From the NCBI RefSeq assembly GCF_013391805.1, contig NZ_CP058364.1, forward strand, positions 2,981,501-3,045,500: DNA of 64,000 bases, written 5' to 3'. How positions within the stretch are numbered: the first letter of the stretch is position 1; every line of letters begins with the position of its first letter. Below the pieces are notes generated by a model. That model searched no databases, was not told the origin of the DNA, and saw nothing but the letters and a program-made list of their open reading frames with translations. Source of the stretch: Galbibacter sp. BG1 (GTDB lineage: Bacteria; Bacteroidota; Bacteroidia; Flavobacteriales; Flavobacteriaceae). The translations under genes and the position numbers were made by a program. Positions 26,207 through 34,978 of this stretch are shown here, piece by piece.

Positions 26207-28335
26207 TTTAAAGAACATTTCTTGAGAATAGGTTTTTTATGTATGCCTAAAGCATCGATACTTACTTTACCTTTCTCCCATATAATTATGCCTTGCTCCA
26301 TCTGAGGAATTTCAATGGACGAGCCATCCGCTAATTTAAGATAGAGTGGGGAAGGAGCCGTGCCATGGTAACCTGCAACAACGGTATTTCCACTAGGTGA
26401 GGTGTAGAGCCATGCTGCGTTTTCCGAAAGGGTGGCAAGGGAGCAACCGTTTAGATCAATTTTTCCGGTTCTATTTTCAATAGCCCATTTACTCTGGAGC
26501 ATGGGCATGGATATCTCCCCTTTTGAATTCCAGCGCTTAGGCGATTTAAACCAATCAAATAAATCTACAGTCATTCCCAACTTCTTTCCATCACGCTGAT
26601 ACCCTACCTTCCAAGATCTGTTTTCCACTCCGGTATAGGTCAATTTAGGGTCAACTTCATCGATAAATTCACCCCTGTTTATAAGCCTTGATAATTGTGA
26701 GGGGGTTTGAACATCTTTTTTTGAAACTATCTCCGCATAAAAACCATTTTGAGGCTGCCCTTGGTAAAAAGTCCCTGGCCATGCCAGTTCCCAAAATGTT
26801 TTTTCCGGACCATCATAGTTATAAAGTTCAACTACTAAAGTATGATCAGGGTCATCTAGTAGTTTGATAAACAATTGTGGCCCGGTTGCTAAATTCGAAA
26901 TGGTGAAAGGACGTAATCCTAACATCATTTCTCCACTCGAGATTATTACCGTTTGTCCAGGTTTGAATTCGGCAGGGAAAGTAGTTACTTTTTGGTCTTC
27001 TATCCATATTTCGTCATATGCATCGTTCCAGCGGGGAAAAGCGATTACAGATTTAGCACTGCTATAATGGTCCATAGCGTTCAGACCGCGGGGAGCGTAA
27101 AGCCCTATTGCCCGATTGTTTTCCATTATACCTTGAAAATGGCCTCTATCCGGGATAAGCATATCCTTAGGTCTTCCAGGTCCAGCCGCAAAATCCCCCA
27201 ACCACTCATTATTCAATATATAGCGCGTATAGATTGTCCCAGGGACTTCTCTTTTAGTGCGTACATAATTGGAACTGAAAACATTGGACTGCCAAGCAAT
27301 GAATCTGTTAGCTTGATTTGCCATATTCCGGGAAGCTACACCAAAAGTATAATCTTCTGTTAGTTGTGTTGAAATAAATATTTCATCATTCCGTCCAACG
27401 GTTTCAATGACTTCATTTGGCAAGGCTTTTTCGGTCAATAGTTCTTCTATCCATTCTGGAATGGTTTCATCTTCTATCCATTCCTCTATAGTAGTAAGCT
27501 CTTCTGCAGCTAATTTGTACCAGCCGCCGTCACTGGTGTACGAATTATGATACGCTCGACCATGTGGCCCCGCCCATCTTTTTGTAGGTGCGTGCATATG
27601 TAATCCAGTTGTTAAACTTAATCTGGCTAACATTAGCTTTGCCCTTATTCGAGTAGGCTCGTGGGTAATTTGTTTTTCCAATTTTGAAAGAACATCCAAC
27701 GCTACGGCGGTATAAGGTAAACTGTTGTATTCGTAAGCACTGCCCGAATGATCCGTAAATTCCATCCATTGCTTCATTTTACGGTATCCACGATTCGCTA
27801 TTGCTGTATCGCCCAAGAGTTCCCCTCCTAAGCTGGTATTGGAAATGTCTTTAAGAACAATATTAGTATATTTTAGTCCTACATCAATGTTCGCTATATT
27901 TTTTAGTCCTAAGCGAATAGCTTGTTTTATAGTATCGGCTGTTTGTTTGTCAAGTTTGTTTTCATTTCTGATCATGGCCGGGATTAAGGCATCTAAAACA
28001 AATTCCACGGCGTTGAGGTCGTTTACCATGGAAGATTCCAATTCCCAACGAAACCCGCCATAATGGGGTGATTTTTTTCTTAGCTCCTGGGTTGAAAGAA
28101 GGGAAGGGATTATTTTTTTTGCCAATTCAATATCCCGTGGTGTACCATTATCCAATAGTTTTTCAACAAATTGCGCATTTGCATAGGCCCAATGAATTTT
28201 CTCTCCATTCACCATAGTGGATAACATGTTTACCGAAGGATCAAAATTCTCCGGTATAGGTAAGGGAGTTCGGTTTTGCGCATTTGTACAAATGTACATC
28301 AATAGGGTTAGGAAAAAGATGATGCTGTTTTTCAT
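26203..28335 (-). CDS. Exported toroid plus beta-sandwich enzyme, candidate polysaccharide lyase or hydrolase
   Basis: The product is 710 residues with a signal peptide ending Cys-Thr-Asn-Ala-Gln. Residues about 30-330 are helical and suggest an (alpha/alpha) toroid; a Tyr/His/Arg-rich stretch (KRWAGPHGRAYHNSYTSDGGWY, split here at position 20) near residue 245 looks like a catalytic groove. Residues about 340-710 are beta-rich. This two-part layout is typical of polysaccharide lyases of families 8, 12, 15 and 21, but none of their signature motifs is clear to me, so I leave the family open. Context (SusCD, GH99-like, GH88-like, KDG enzymes) favours a uronate lyase. Its gene is coupled to the CBM lipoprotein and is separated from the GH99-like gene by a terminator-like hairpin. 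Confidence 0.6.
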   Translation of the reverse strand: MKNSIIFFLTLLMYICTNAQNRTPLPIPENFDPSVNMLSTMVNGEKIHWAYANAQFVEKLLDNGTPRDIELAKKIIPSLLSTQELRKKSPHYGGFRWELESSMVNDLNAVEFVLDALIPAMIRNENKLDKQTADTIKQAIRLGLKNIANIDVGLKYTNIVLKDISNTSLGGELLGDTAIANRGYRKMKQWMEFTDHSGSAYEYNSLPYTAVALDVLSKLEKQITHEPTRIRAKLMLARLSLTTGLHMHAPTKRWAGPHGRAYHNSYTSDGGWYKLAAEELTTIEEWIEDETIPEWIEELLTEKALPNEVIETVGRNDEIFISTQLTEDYTFGVASRNMANQANRFIAWQSNVFSSNYVRTKREVPGTIYTRYILNNEWLGDFAAGPGRPKDMLIPDRGHFQGIMENNRAIGLYAPRGLNAMDHYSSAKSVIAFPRWNDAYDEIWIEDQKVTTFPAEFKPGQTVIISSGEMMLGLRPFTISNLATGPQLFIKLLDDPDHTLVVELYNYDGPEKTFWELAWPGTFYQGQPQNGFYAEIVSKKDVQTPSQLSRLINRGEFIDEVDPKLTYTGVENRSWKVGYQRDGKKLGMTVDLFDWFKSPKRWNSKGEISMPMLQSKWAIENRTGKIDLNGCSLATLSENAAWLYTSPSGNTVVAGYHGTAPSPLYLKLADGSSIEIPQMEQGIIIWEKGKVSIDALGIHKKPILKKCSLK

Positions 28336-28353
28336 ACTTTACATAAGATATTT

Positions 28354-28390
28354 ATAAAAAATGCTGCTGCAGATAAATTGCAGCAGCATT
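28354..28390 (-). terminator. Intra-operon terminator or attenuator on the minus strand
   Basis: An 11-base perfect stem, TGCAGCAGCAT/ATGCTGCTGCA (28379-28389 with 28361-28371), encloses a 7-base loop. On the minus strand it is followed by a U run (the A run at 28356-28360). It lies between the GH99-like gene and the toroid enzyme gene and would reduce transcription from the SusC promoter into the downstream genes, or stabilise the upstream message end. Confidence 0.75.
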
Positions 28391-28444
28391 GAGAAGGGAT
28401 TTTTATGTTGAACTAGAATTATACACTAAAACCACTGGTGGGAT

Positions 28445-29527
28445 CTAATTTACTTTAAATTCATCCCTTAAAATTTCCAAATACTGTGTACCGTAACTTT
28501 GGGCAGGTTCCAGTTGTGTATCAAAGTTCCAATTGTTAAAAGCATCTACCGTAATTATTCTCTTCGAAGATGTAGCTTTCTTGGCTACGTCACAGAAAGT
28601 TCTAAAAGTTTCTTCATCTTTGGGAAAAACATAATTACCGCTATTGGGGTTCCAAATCCTAGGATCGTAGGATGGTGAAACTTGTGGCACATATTCCAAA
28701 CCAACTCTTTCGAATTCTTCCTTTGCAAAAGTTAATGCCTGATCTGTGTATTGTTCAAATAGTTCAAACCTGTCGTAAAAAGCTCTTGTCACTACCATAT
28801 AAGTAGCGTGGCTAACAGCATCTACCGCATTCTCAAATCTGAAATCCCATCTTAGGGGAGGTGTCCAAGCTGGTTGAATTCCTATTATGTACAACTCTAT
28901 CCCAAGACTATTGACAGCAGCTCTCATATTGTTGTATAAAGTTACGCTGTCATCAGATGTTAAATCGTTGGCTTGAGATATGTATACGATAGCCTTACCG
29001 TCGTCAGTTTTCATGTAATTGGATTGCTGAAAGAAATAACTCATAGCAGTGAAATCATCGATAAACTGTTGGACCAAACCTGCACTTTCGATGGAAGTAT
29101 TGTTGTTTAGACCCATTGCCTGAAAATTATAATTTAGAGCGAAATTAACTTCTCCTGCATTTGGAGCAGTTTGCAGTGTTTCCACATATAAACTATCAGA
29201 GGAATAATTAGCAGGATTTACTCCCGATCTCATTCCAAAAATAAAGAAATCAATTCCTCCTTGTTTTGCCATCTCGATATGCTCTTGATAAGCTACAGGG
29301 TCTCCATTACTGGCATCATATTGTCCAAGTACGGGCTGTTCGGTAATATCGGGATCCCAAGTAAATCTATTATAGTTTGCACCCACGATATAGTCCTCGG
29401 TTACAGGTACGCTTTCCACCTCGTAGTTAAGAAAATTATCTTCTGCCGTAGGTGTGTCGGTATTGTCGCAAGACAGGGCGAGCATAACAATACCCACAAA
29501 TAGTATTATGTTATTTATTTTTTTCAT
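28445..29527 (-). CDS. GH99/WbsX-like lipoprotein
   Basis: The product is 360 residues with a lipobox LALSC (Cys20). The barrel begins YIVGANYNRFTWDPD, continues HIEMAKQGGIDFFIFGMRSG and ends ITVDAFNNWNFDTQLEPAQSYGTQYLEILRDEF. The last segment mirrors the NAWNEW...LEP...YG pattern of WbsX-like proteins and the GH99 clan, which includes endo-acting alpha-mannosidases. It follows SusD directly and is probably the surface endo-enzyme or glycan-handling lipoprotein of the PUL. Activity on alpha-mannan would fit the two GH92 enzymes nearby, but this is inference. Confidence 0.72.
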   Translation of the reverse strand: MKKINNIILFVGIVMLALSCDNTDTPTAEDNFLNYEVESVPVTEDYIVGANYNRFTWDPDITEQPVLGQYDASNGDPVAYQEHIEMAKQGGIDFFIFGMRSGVNPANYSSDSLYVETLQTAPNAGEVNFALNYNFQAMGLNNNTSIESAGLVQQFIDDFTAMSYFFQQSNYMKTDDGKAIVYISQANDLTSDDSVTLYNNMRAAVNSLGIELYIIGIQPAWTPPLRWDFRFENAVDAVSHATYMVVTRAFYDRFELFEQYTDQALTFAKEEFERVGLEYVPQVSPSYDPRIWNPNSGNYVFPKDEETFRTFCDVAKKATSSKRIITVDAFNNWNFDTQLEPAQSYGTQYLEILRDEFKVN

Positions 29528-29537
29528 GTTATATCAT

Positions 29538-31349
29538 TTACAGTTTTACAAATGCTTTACCATCATTTACAAGTTGCTGTTTAGCTTGGATTTCTTGAGG
29601 AGTACCAGTTGTAAGATCTACTTCTATAAGTCCATTTGAAAGTAAATCATCAACGGACGGGCCATAGTATTCGGAAATATAATCTGAATTAAAACTTGCA
29701 TCCGCATTGTTCCAATTTATACCTTCTTCTGTGCTGTTCATCTTAAGTTTGGTTACAAGATTGTCTTCACCACCCAACTTGTTCACTCCATCTTGATATC
29801 CATTAGGGTTTTCAACAATTTCGGATAATGGAAAGGCCATACGTTCAGGGAAATCCAGAAAATCTACGCCAAGCCTATCTGCAGGATTAAGGAAAGGAGC
29901 CCAGTCTATTTCTCTAGTTCTTTTCTGAAGACACCATCCGTCGTGACCTTGGAAAAACATCGCAATCCACCTTTGGGTTATTATCCTTTCTAGATTTGTT
30001 GTTATACCTGTAGTTACTATGCCATTGTAGTTTCGCTGTCCGGTTGAAGTAGTTCCCCATGCAATACCGTCTTGCGTTAAATAATCATCTACTCCCGAAA
30101 CATTATATCTTGCAAAAGAGGCCTTAATAGCATTAATATAATAATTTTCGGCACTGTTGGAGGTATTAAATCCTTTTAGAGCTAATTCTGAAAGCATAAA
30201 CATAGTTTCTTCGGATGAAATTATAGTGAAACTGGCGTCTGCTTTCATGAATTCATTATTGTAATTGGAATAATTTTCAAATACATAATCCCTTATAGGG
30301 TTATCTGCTTCGTTTAGGCCCCACGCATCCAAAGTACGGTTTGCATTGGTACCAAGAGGTTCTCCCAAATAGGGTACTGCATATTCCACTGCAATTTTAG
30401 TAGAGCTTCCTCCGCCTTCTTCCAACGAATCAACAAATCTTACCTTTTCTTCCGCTTCTGCAGCAAACGCTGTGATTCGTGGATCGTTATAAGTATTTAG
30501 GTAAAGGTATAAGTCGTCGTTTATCTTAGGAATATGGTTTTCATTTTGTATGATTGTCTGCTGATTGTAAAAAGTACTCCAGTTTTGTTGATCATCCCCC
30601 CAAGATAACATGGCGTTTTCGGATGGATTCATAATTAATAAGGACTCGTTTGCAATTACCTCATTAATGTGCTGGGATGCCAAGGCAGGAAAAGCATCTA
30701 CAATTCTCAATGCTATTTTAAGGCGCAGCGTATTTGCAAATTTTTTCCATTTTGTCATATCACCCCCATAAAGAACATCTTGATTATTGATGAAGGTGTC
30801 TCCTGATGGATCTATTGATGCACTGGCTTCTTTTAATCTATCCAAAATAATTGTGTAAGCCTCTTCTTCGGTATCGTATAATACATCGGGTAGATTATCG
30901 ATACTTAAGGCTTGGCTAATGGGTACTGGCCCCCAAGTTGAAATAATAATAGAGTAATTATAGCTCGCCCAAATTTTTGCAACTTCGACCCTGTTGGAAT
31001 AGTTTGGGTCTTCTCCATAGATTTCCATTATGGATTCGCATGGTTTTATGGCATCTACATATAGATCCCGCCAGTAATTGTTAACGAATTGTTCAAAGAT
31101 ACCAAAAGAATGGAATTCGTTCCCTTGCAACCCTCCTGCATACCTTGCATAGGATAGAAACATCCATAAGTTCATTTCCCCCCCAACCAAATCTAAACTG
31201 GTTTTCATTGCTCCCGTCATCAAGGCATTGGGCGTAGCAGTAGAAAACTGGTTCGGATTTGTGTTAATGTCTTCAAAATCTCTTGTACAACTTATCATTC
31301 CTAAAAATAATAGCGCCAATAAAATGATATTATTTGATAATTTATTCAT
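29538..31349 (-). CDS. SusD/RagB-like outer-membrane glycan-binding lipoprotein
   Basis: The product is 603 residues with a lipobox near LGMISC (Cys21). The N-terminal DFEDINTNPNQFSTATP and the TPR-like helical pattern (LYVDAIKPCESIMEIYGEDP, IWASYNYSIIISTWGPVPISQAL) fit the SusD-like-2 branch. It caps the SusC transporter and delivers oligosaccharides. The gene begins 12 bases after SusC. A short insertion EEGGGSSTK in the middle is probably a surface loop. Confidence 0.95.
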   Translation of the reverse strand: MNKLSNNIILLALLFLGMISCTRDFEDINTNPNQFSTATPNALMTGAMKTSLDLVGGEMNLWMFLSYARYAGGLQGNEFHSFGIFEQFVNNYWRDLYVDAIKPCESIMEIYGEDPNYSNRVEVAKIWASYNYSIIISTWGPVPISQALSIDNLPDVLYDTEEEAYTIILDRLKEASASIDPSGDTFINNQDVLYGGDMTKWKKFANTLRLKIALRIVDAFPALASQHINEVIANESLLIMNPSENAMLSWGDDQQNWSTFYNQQTIIQNENHIPKINDDLYLYLNTYNDPRITAFAAEAEEKVRFVDSLEEGGGSSTKIAVEYAVPYLGEPLGTNANRTLDAWGLNEADNPIRDYVFENYSNYNNEFMKADASFTIISSEETMFMLSELALKGFNTSNSAENYYINAIKASFARYNVSGVDDYLTQDGIAWGTTSTGQRNYNGIVTTGITTNLERIITQRWIAMFFQGHDGWCLQKRTREIDWAPFLNPADRLGVDFLDFPERMAFPLSEIVENPNGYQDGVNKLGGEDNLVTKLKMNSTEEGINWNNADASFNSDYISEYYGPSVDDLLSNGLIEVDLTTGTPQEIQAKQQLVNDGKAFVKL

Positions 31350-31361
31350 ATTAGTTGTTTT

Positions 31362-34300
31362 TTAGAATGAAAGATTAATGTTTACTCCCATTGATCTCGA
31401 TGGAAGGAAAGAACCAAATTCAATTCCTTGTCCGTTTCCAGAGGTCGAATTTGCTTCTGGGTCTAGCCCTTTCGGAGTATTTTGGTGGATTATCCAAAGA
31501 TTCCTTCCTACAAATGAAATTTTTGCGTTGGTAAATGGTGTGTTCTTTAGAATGGATTGGGGAAATTGATATCCCATGGTAACTTCCCTTAGCTTAATAT
31601 AAGAGGCATCAAAAATGCTACGGTTGTTATAAAACCAAGCATTGAAATAGTAAGTATCTGGACTTAAATAGATATTATTTTGTTCTCCCGAAGAAACCCA
31701 TCCGAATTCGCCATCACCATCTGGATCACCCCATTCGGCAATAACACCTGGAGCAATAGCTCCTTGAACTCGATCTCCTCGATTGTAATCATTTCCATTT
31801 AAGCCTTGTCCAGCTCTTTCATTTTCCGATTCCCCATAAATTCTAGCAGATTGAATAAATTCCTCCCTGCCAGGAAGTGTGGAAGCGTGGGTACCAAATT
31901 GATTTTGTCTGGCATAAGAAGCGGAGTAAAGTTCGCCGCCTTTTTTCATTTCTATCAAAAAGTTGAGGCTAATTCCTTTGTAGCTAAAGGAGTTATTGAT
32001 ACTTCCTAACCAATCTGGTTGGAAGTTTCCTAGGATTTGATCAGCTTCCCAAACTGGTAGACCACTAAAAGGGTTAATTAATGCCTGTCCACTTTCTTCA
32101 TCATATACTGGAGCCACACCACGAATATTTCCATAAGGCTCATTTTCCTCAGCAACTACCAGTAAATTTCCTCCCCATTGGTTCAAAGTGATGCGGGGTA
32201 CTTGTGGATCAATTTCTTTAACAAACGATTCATTTGTAGACCAGTTTAAATCCATACTCCAACTAAACGGACCGTCCAATATTTTTGCATTTGCAAACAC
32301 TTCCCAACCTTCATTAGTAATCTCTCCCGCATTAAGTACTGAAGTGGTATATCCCGTAACAGGGGTAACTGGACCAGATAAAATTTGATCGAATGAGTTT
32401 GTTTTGTAATAGGTAACGTTAGCACTAAACCTGTTCTTAAAAAATTTAGTTTCCAGCCCCATTTCAAAAGATCTAGTAGTCTCGTTTTTAAGATCCGTCT
32501 TATTTTTTTGATTTAGGGGGCTTACCCATGCAATATTTTGGTAATTTCCACCGTAAGCGTATGTATCATAAACCTGATAGGGTGCTGCGCTATTACCTAC
32601 TTCTGCTATTGAAGCTCTTAACTTACCAAATGAAAATATGTTATTTTTCTTGATAAACTCTGAAAATATGAGAGAGCCTCCAAACGAACCATACAAATAG
32701 CTATTATCTTCGAGAGAAAGAGTGGAAGACCATTCATTTCTTGCAGTAGCGTCTAAATAGATAAAGCTTTTATAACCAACGTTCAATGATCCAAATACCG
32801 AATTAAGCACTCTTTCGGAATCTGCTTCATTAGCTAGATAGTCGCCTGCACTGTTTGATAAACTGTAAACATCTGGAAACAGAAGCTCGTTTACCGTAGC
32901 AGTTCTTCTGGAATAATTGAATTTCCATTGATTTGCCCCTAAAACAGAAACTAATGAGAAGTTATTAATGTTTTTTCGATAGGTAGTTATTCCCTCGAAA
33001 TTCCAGTTAGTAATATTTTGGTTGAATGTAAAGTAACTACCATCCCTGTCATAAGTCGCGCCAGGAGCCTCATACCTGAAGCCTTCCGTTAGCCTTAAAT
33101 CGCCATTGACCTTTGCGGTGATATCCCAGCCTTTTAAAATTTCATAATTTACTTGAAACTTTGATATAATCCTGTCCGTTTTATCTTCGTTTAAATTTTC
33201 ATAAATATTCCAATACGGGTTAGACAACCATCCACTACCCGCACGAAGTCTGGTGGCTTGGCCGTTTTCGTCTTTCCATGGGGTTAAGTTCCCCCTGTAC
33301 ATACTGGGATGCATTTGAATAAAGTTTTGAGCAGGATTTCTAAAACTACCATTTTCAACTACCCTGTTGGTAATGTTATCGTTTGTGTAATACATAGATC
33401 CATCTACCGATAGTTTATCAGTCAATTTTGCGGTGGCCCTTAGCGATAAGTTGTGCCTGTTGATTTGATCTTGTCTATCCATAACCCATTCACCACCAGT
33501 ATGTGTATAACCAATACGTACTGTAGCCTTGTCTGTAGCCTTATCAAGTTGTACACCACTTATAATTGTGGTTCCAGTTTTAAAAAGCTCTTTCACATTG
33601 TTAGGCCTTGGTGAGTATGGCCCTATGGTATTATTGTAGTCGAAAACATTATATCCCAGCAGCGGCCCTCCGAATGCGTTGATATGTGAATTAACTTCAG
33701 CATAAGTTTCGCCATCTACTTCAGTTAAATGATTTGGAGTACTTGCAACAGAACCTTGGGCACCAGAACCGTAAACATATTGGTAATCGGGATATTGATT
33801 TACTTCTTGAATCATAGTGTTTGAAGTAAGGGTGACCCCCCAACCTTTTTTCTTTTTACCCTTTTTAGTGGTTATAAGTATTACCCCATTGGAAGCTCTT
33901 GATCCATACAGGGCAGATGCACTGGCACCTTTGAGGACTTCAATATTCTCGATATCATCTGGATTTAGATTAGAAACAGGATCCCCGTAATCCACAGGTG
34001 CATAATCTCCTCCTCCCCAAGAGCCTGATTGAGCGTCTCCCACAGTTTGATCTAGTGGCACTCCATCCAAAACATATAGAGGCTGGTTGTTCCCGCTTAA
34101 TGAAGTAATACCTCGAATTACAACTCTATTAGAGCCACTCGCAGTTTGGGAATTGGTTACTTGTACACCAGCGGCTTTTCCAGACAGCGCGGAAACAAAA
34201 TTCGAGCTTCGCGCTTCCTGTAGTCCTTCCACCGCAATAGATTGCTGAGCGTTTACAACGGATTTGGCTTCTCTTTTAATTCCCATTGCCGTTATCACAA

Positions 34301-34607
34301 CTTCTTCCAATTGCTCTGTAGACTCTTTTAAAACTACATCAATCGTTGTAGTAGTTGCTACTTTAATGGTTTTTGGTTCAAATCCTATGTATCGAAAATT
34401 AAGGGAAGCTCCACGAGAGGCTTCAATAGTATAGTTACCATTGAAGTCGGTCATGGTGCCCGTATTGGTGTTTTCTACTATTACAGTTACACCAGGTAAA
34501 GGATTCCCTTCTATATCTGATACGTTACCGGAAATACTTTGATTTTGTGCCCACGTTAGGGAGGACATTAAAATCAAAATGAAATTTAAAATGATTGTTC
34601 TTTTCAT
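31362..34607 (-). CDS. SusC/RagA-like TonB-dependent outer-membrane transporter
   Basis: The product is 1081 residues. Residues 1-20 are the signal peptide (SLTWAQ), residues 22-95 the CarboxypepD_reg-like domain (GNPLPGVTVIVENTNTGTMT), then the TonB box region EEVVITAMG, the plug (residues about 115-235, with VLKGASASALYGSRASNGVI) and the 22-strand barrel ending in a terminal Phe (MGVNINLSF). It imports oligosaccharides together with SusD. Two ACACGTGT operators and a good Bacteroidota promoter lie upstream, so it is the first gene of a LacI-controlled operon running to 23918. Confidence 0.97.
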   Translation of the reverse strand: MKRTIILNFILILMSSLTWAQNQSISGNVSDIEGNPLPGVTVIVENTNTGTMTDFNGNYTIEASRGASLNFRYIGFEPKTIKVATTTTIDVVLKESTEQLEEVVITAMGIKREAKSVVNAQQSIAVEGLQEARSSNFVSALSGKAAGVQVTNSQTASGSNRVVIRGITSLSGNNQPLYVLDGVPLDQTVGDAQSGSWGGGDYAPVDYGDPVSNLNPDDIENIEVLKGASASALYGSRASNGVILITTKKGKKKKGWGVTLTSNTMIQEVNQYPDYQYVYGSGAQGSVASTPNHLTEVDGETYAEVNSHINAFGGPLLGYNVFDYNNTIGPYSPRPNNVKELFKTGTTIISGVQLDKATDKATVRIGYTHTGGEWVMDRQDQINRHNLSLRATAKLTDKLSVDGSMYYTNDNITNRVVENGSFRNPAQNFIQMHPSMYRGNLTPWKDENGQATRLRAGSGWLSNPYWNIYENLNEDKTDRIISKFQVNYEILKGWDITAKVNGDLRLTEGFRYEAPGATYDRDGSYFTFNQNITNWNFEGITTYRKNINNFSLVSVLGANQWKFNYSRRTATVNELLFPDVYSLSNSAGDYLANEADSERVLNSVFGSLNVGYKSFIYLDATARNEWSSTLSLEDNSYLYGSFGGSLIFSEFIKKNNIFSFGKLRASIAEVGNSAAPYQVYDTYAYGGNYQNIAWVSPLNQKNKTDLKNETTRSFEMGLETKFFKNRFSANVTYYKTNSFDQILSGPVTPVTGYTTSVLNAGEITNEGWEVFANAKILDGPFSWSMDLNWSTNESFVKEIDPQVPRITLNQWGGNLLVVAEENEPYGNIRGVAPVYDEESGQALINPFSGLPVWEADQILGNFQPDWLGSINNSFSYKGISLNFLIEMKKGGELYSASYARQNQFGTHASTLPGREEFIQSARIYGESENERAGQGLNGNDYNRGDRVQGAIAPGVIAEWGDPDGDGEFGWVSSGEQNNIYLSPDTYYFNAWFYNNRSIFDASYIKLREVTMGYQFPQSILKNTPFTNAKISFVGRNLWIIHQNTPKGLDPEANSTSGNGQGIEFGSFLPSRSMGVNINLSF

Positions 34608-34705
34608 ATGTCAGTTAGTTTTTCATAGATTGAATTAAAAAGTTAAAGGTTGTTTAATTTTTATAATACATAATAGGGAATAGTAAAAATCATAATAGAA
34701 TTTTT

Positions 34706-34719
34706 ATTACACGTGTGAT
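34706..34719. promoter_or_regulatory. LacI-type operator O2
   Basis: ATTACACGTGTGAT, one mismatch from a perfect palindrome. It lies about 100 bases upstream of the SusC start and 21 bases centre-to-centre from O3, two helical turns, so two repressors could sit on the same DNA face. Confidence 0.82.
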
Positions 34720-34726
34720 AAATTAA

Positions 34727-34740
34727 AGTACACGTGTAAT
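34727..34740. promoter_or_regulatory. LacI-type operator O3
   Basis: AGTACACGTGTAAT carries the same core. Its edge is 1 base from the SusC -7 box, so a bound repressor would cover the transcription start. Confidence 0.8.
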
Positions 34741-34741
34741 A

Positions 34742-34772
34742 CAAAACTACTTAATTTATTTTATTTTACAAA
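34742..34772 (-). promoter_or_regulatory. SusC promoter
   Basis: On the minus strand a TTTG (34772-34769) is followed after 19 bases by TAGTTTTG (34749-34742). This matches the Bacteroidota consensus TTTG-N19-TAnnTTTG. Transcription would start near 34735, inside operator O3. Confidence 0.72.
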
Positions 34773-34922
34773 TATTTCTATTATTATTTTAATAATTTCT
34801 TAAATAGATGTTTTTGTTACAGGAAATCCTCAAATATAGCCAATTCTATTTTCTAAAAAATTAGTTGCAATTAATTATGAATCCATAAAAGAAATCTTTT
34901 TTAAAAAACATTCCTATTTTTT

Positions 34923-34936
34923 ATCACACGTGTAAT
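34923..34936. promoter_or_regulatory. LacI-type operator O4
   Basis: ATCACACGTGTAAT, one mismatch from a perfect palindrome. It lies just upstream of the -7 box of the KDG kinase gene, so binding would block RNA polymerase. Confidence 0.82.
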
Positions 34937-34944
34937 AAAAGAAT

Positions 34945-34952
34945 TATTTTTG
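34945..34952 (+). promoter_or_regulatory. -7 box of the KDG kinase operon
   Basis: TATTTTTG is a full match to TAnnTTTG, 26 bases before the ATG at 34979. The -33 region is T-rich but has no clear TTTG at the right distance. Confidence 0.55.
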
Positions 34953-34978
34953 TGTTTTCATATTAATTCTCATTATAA

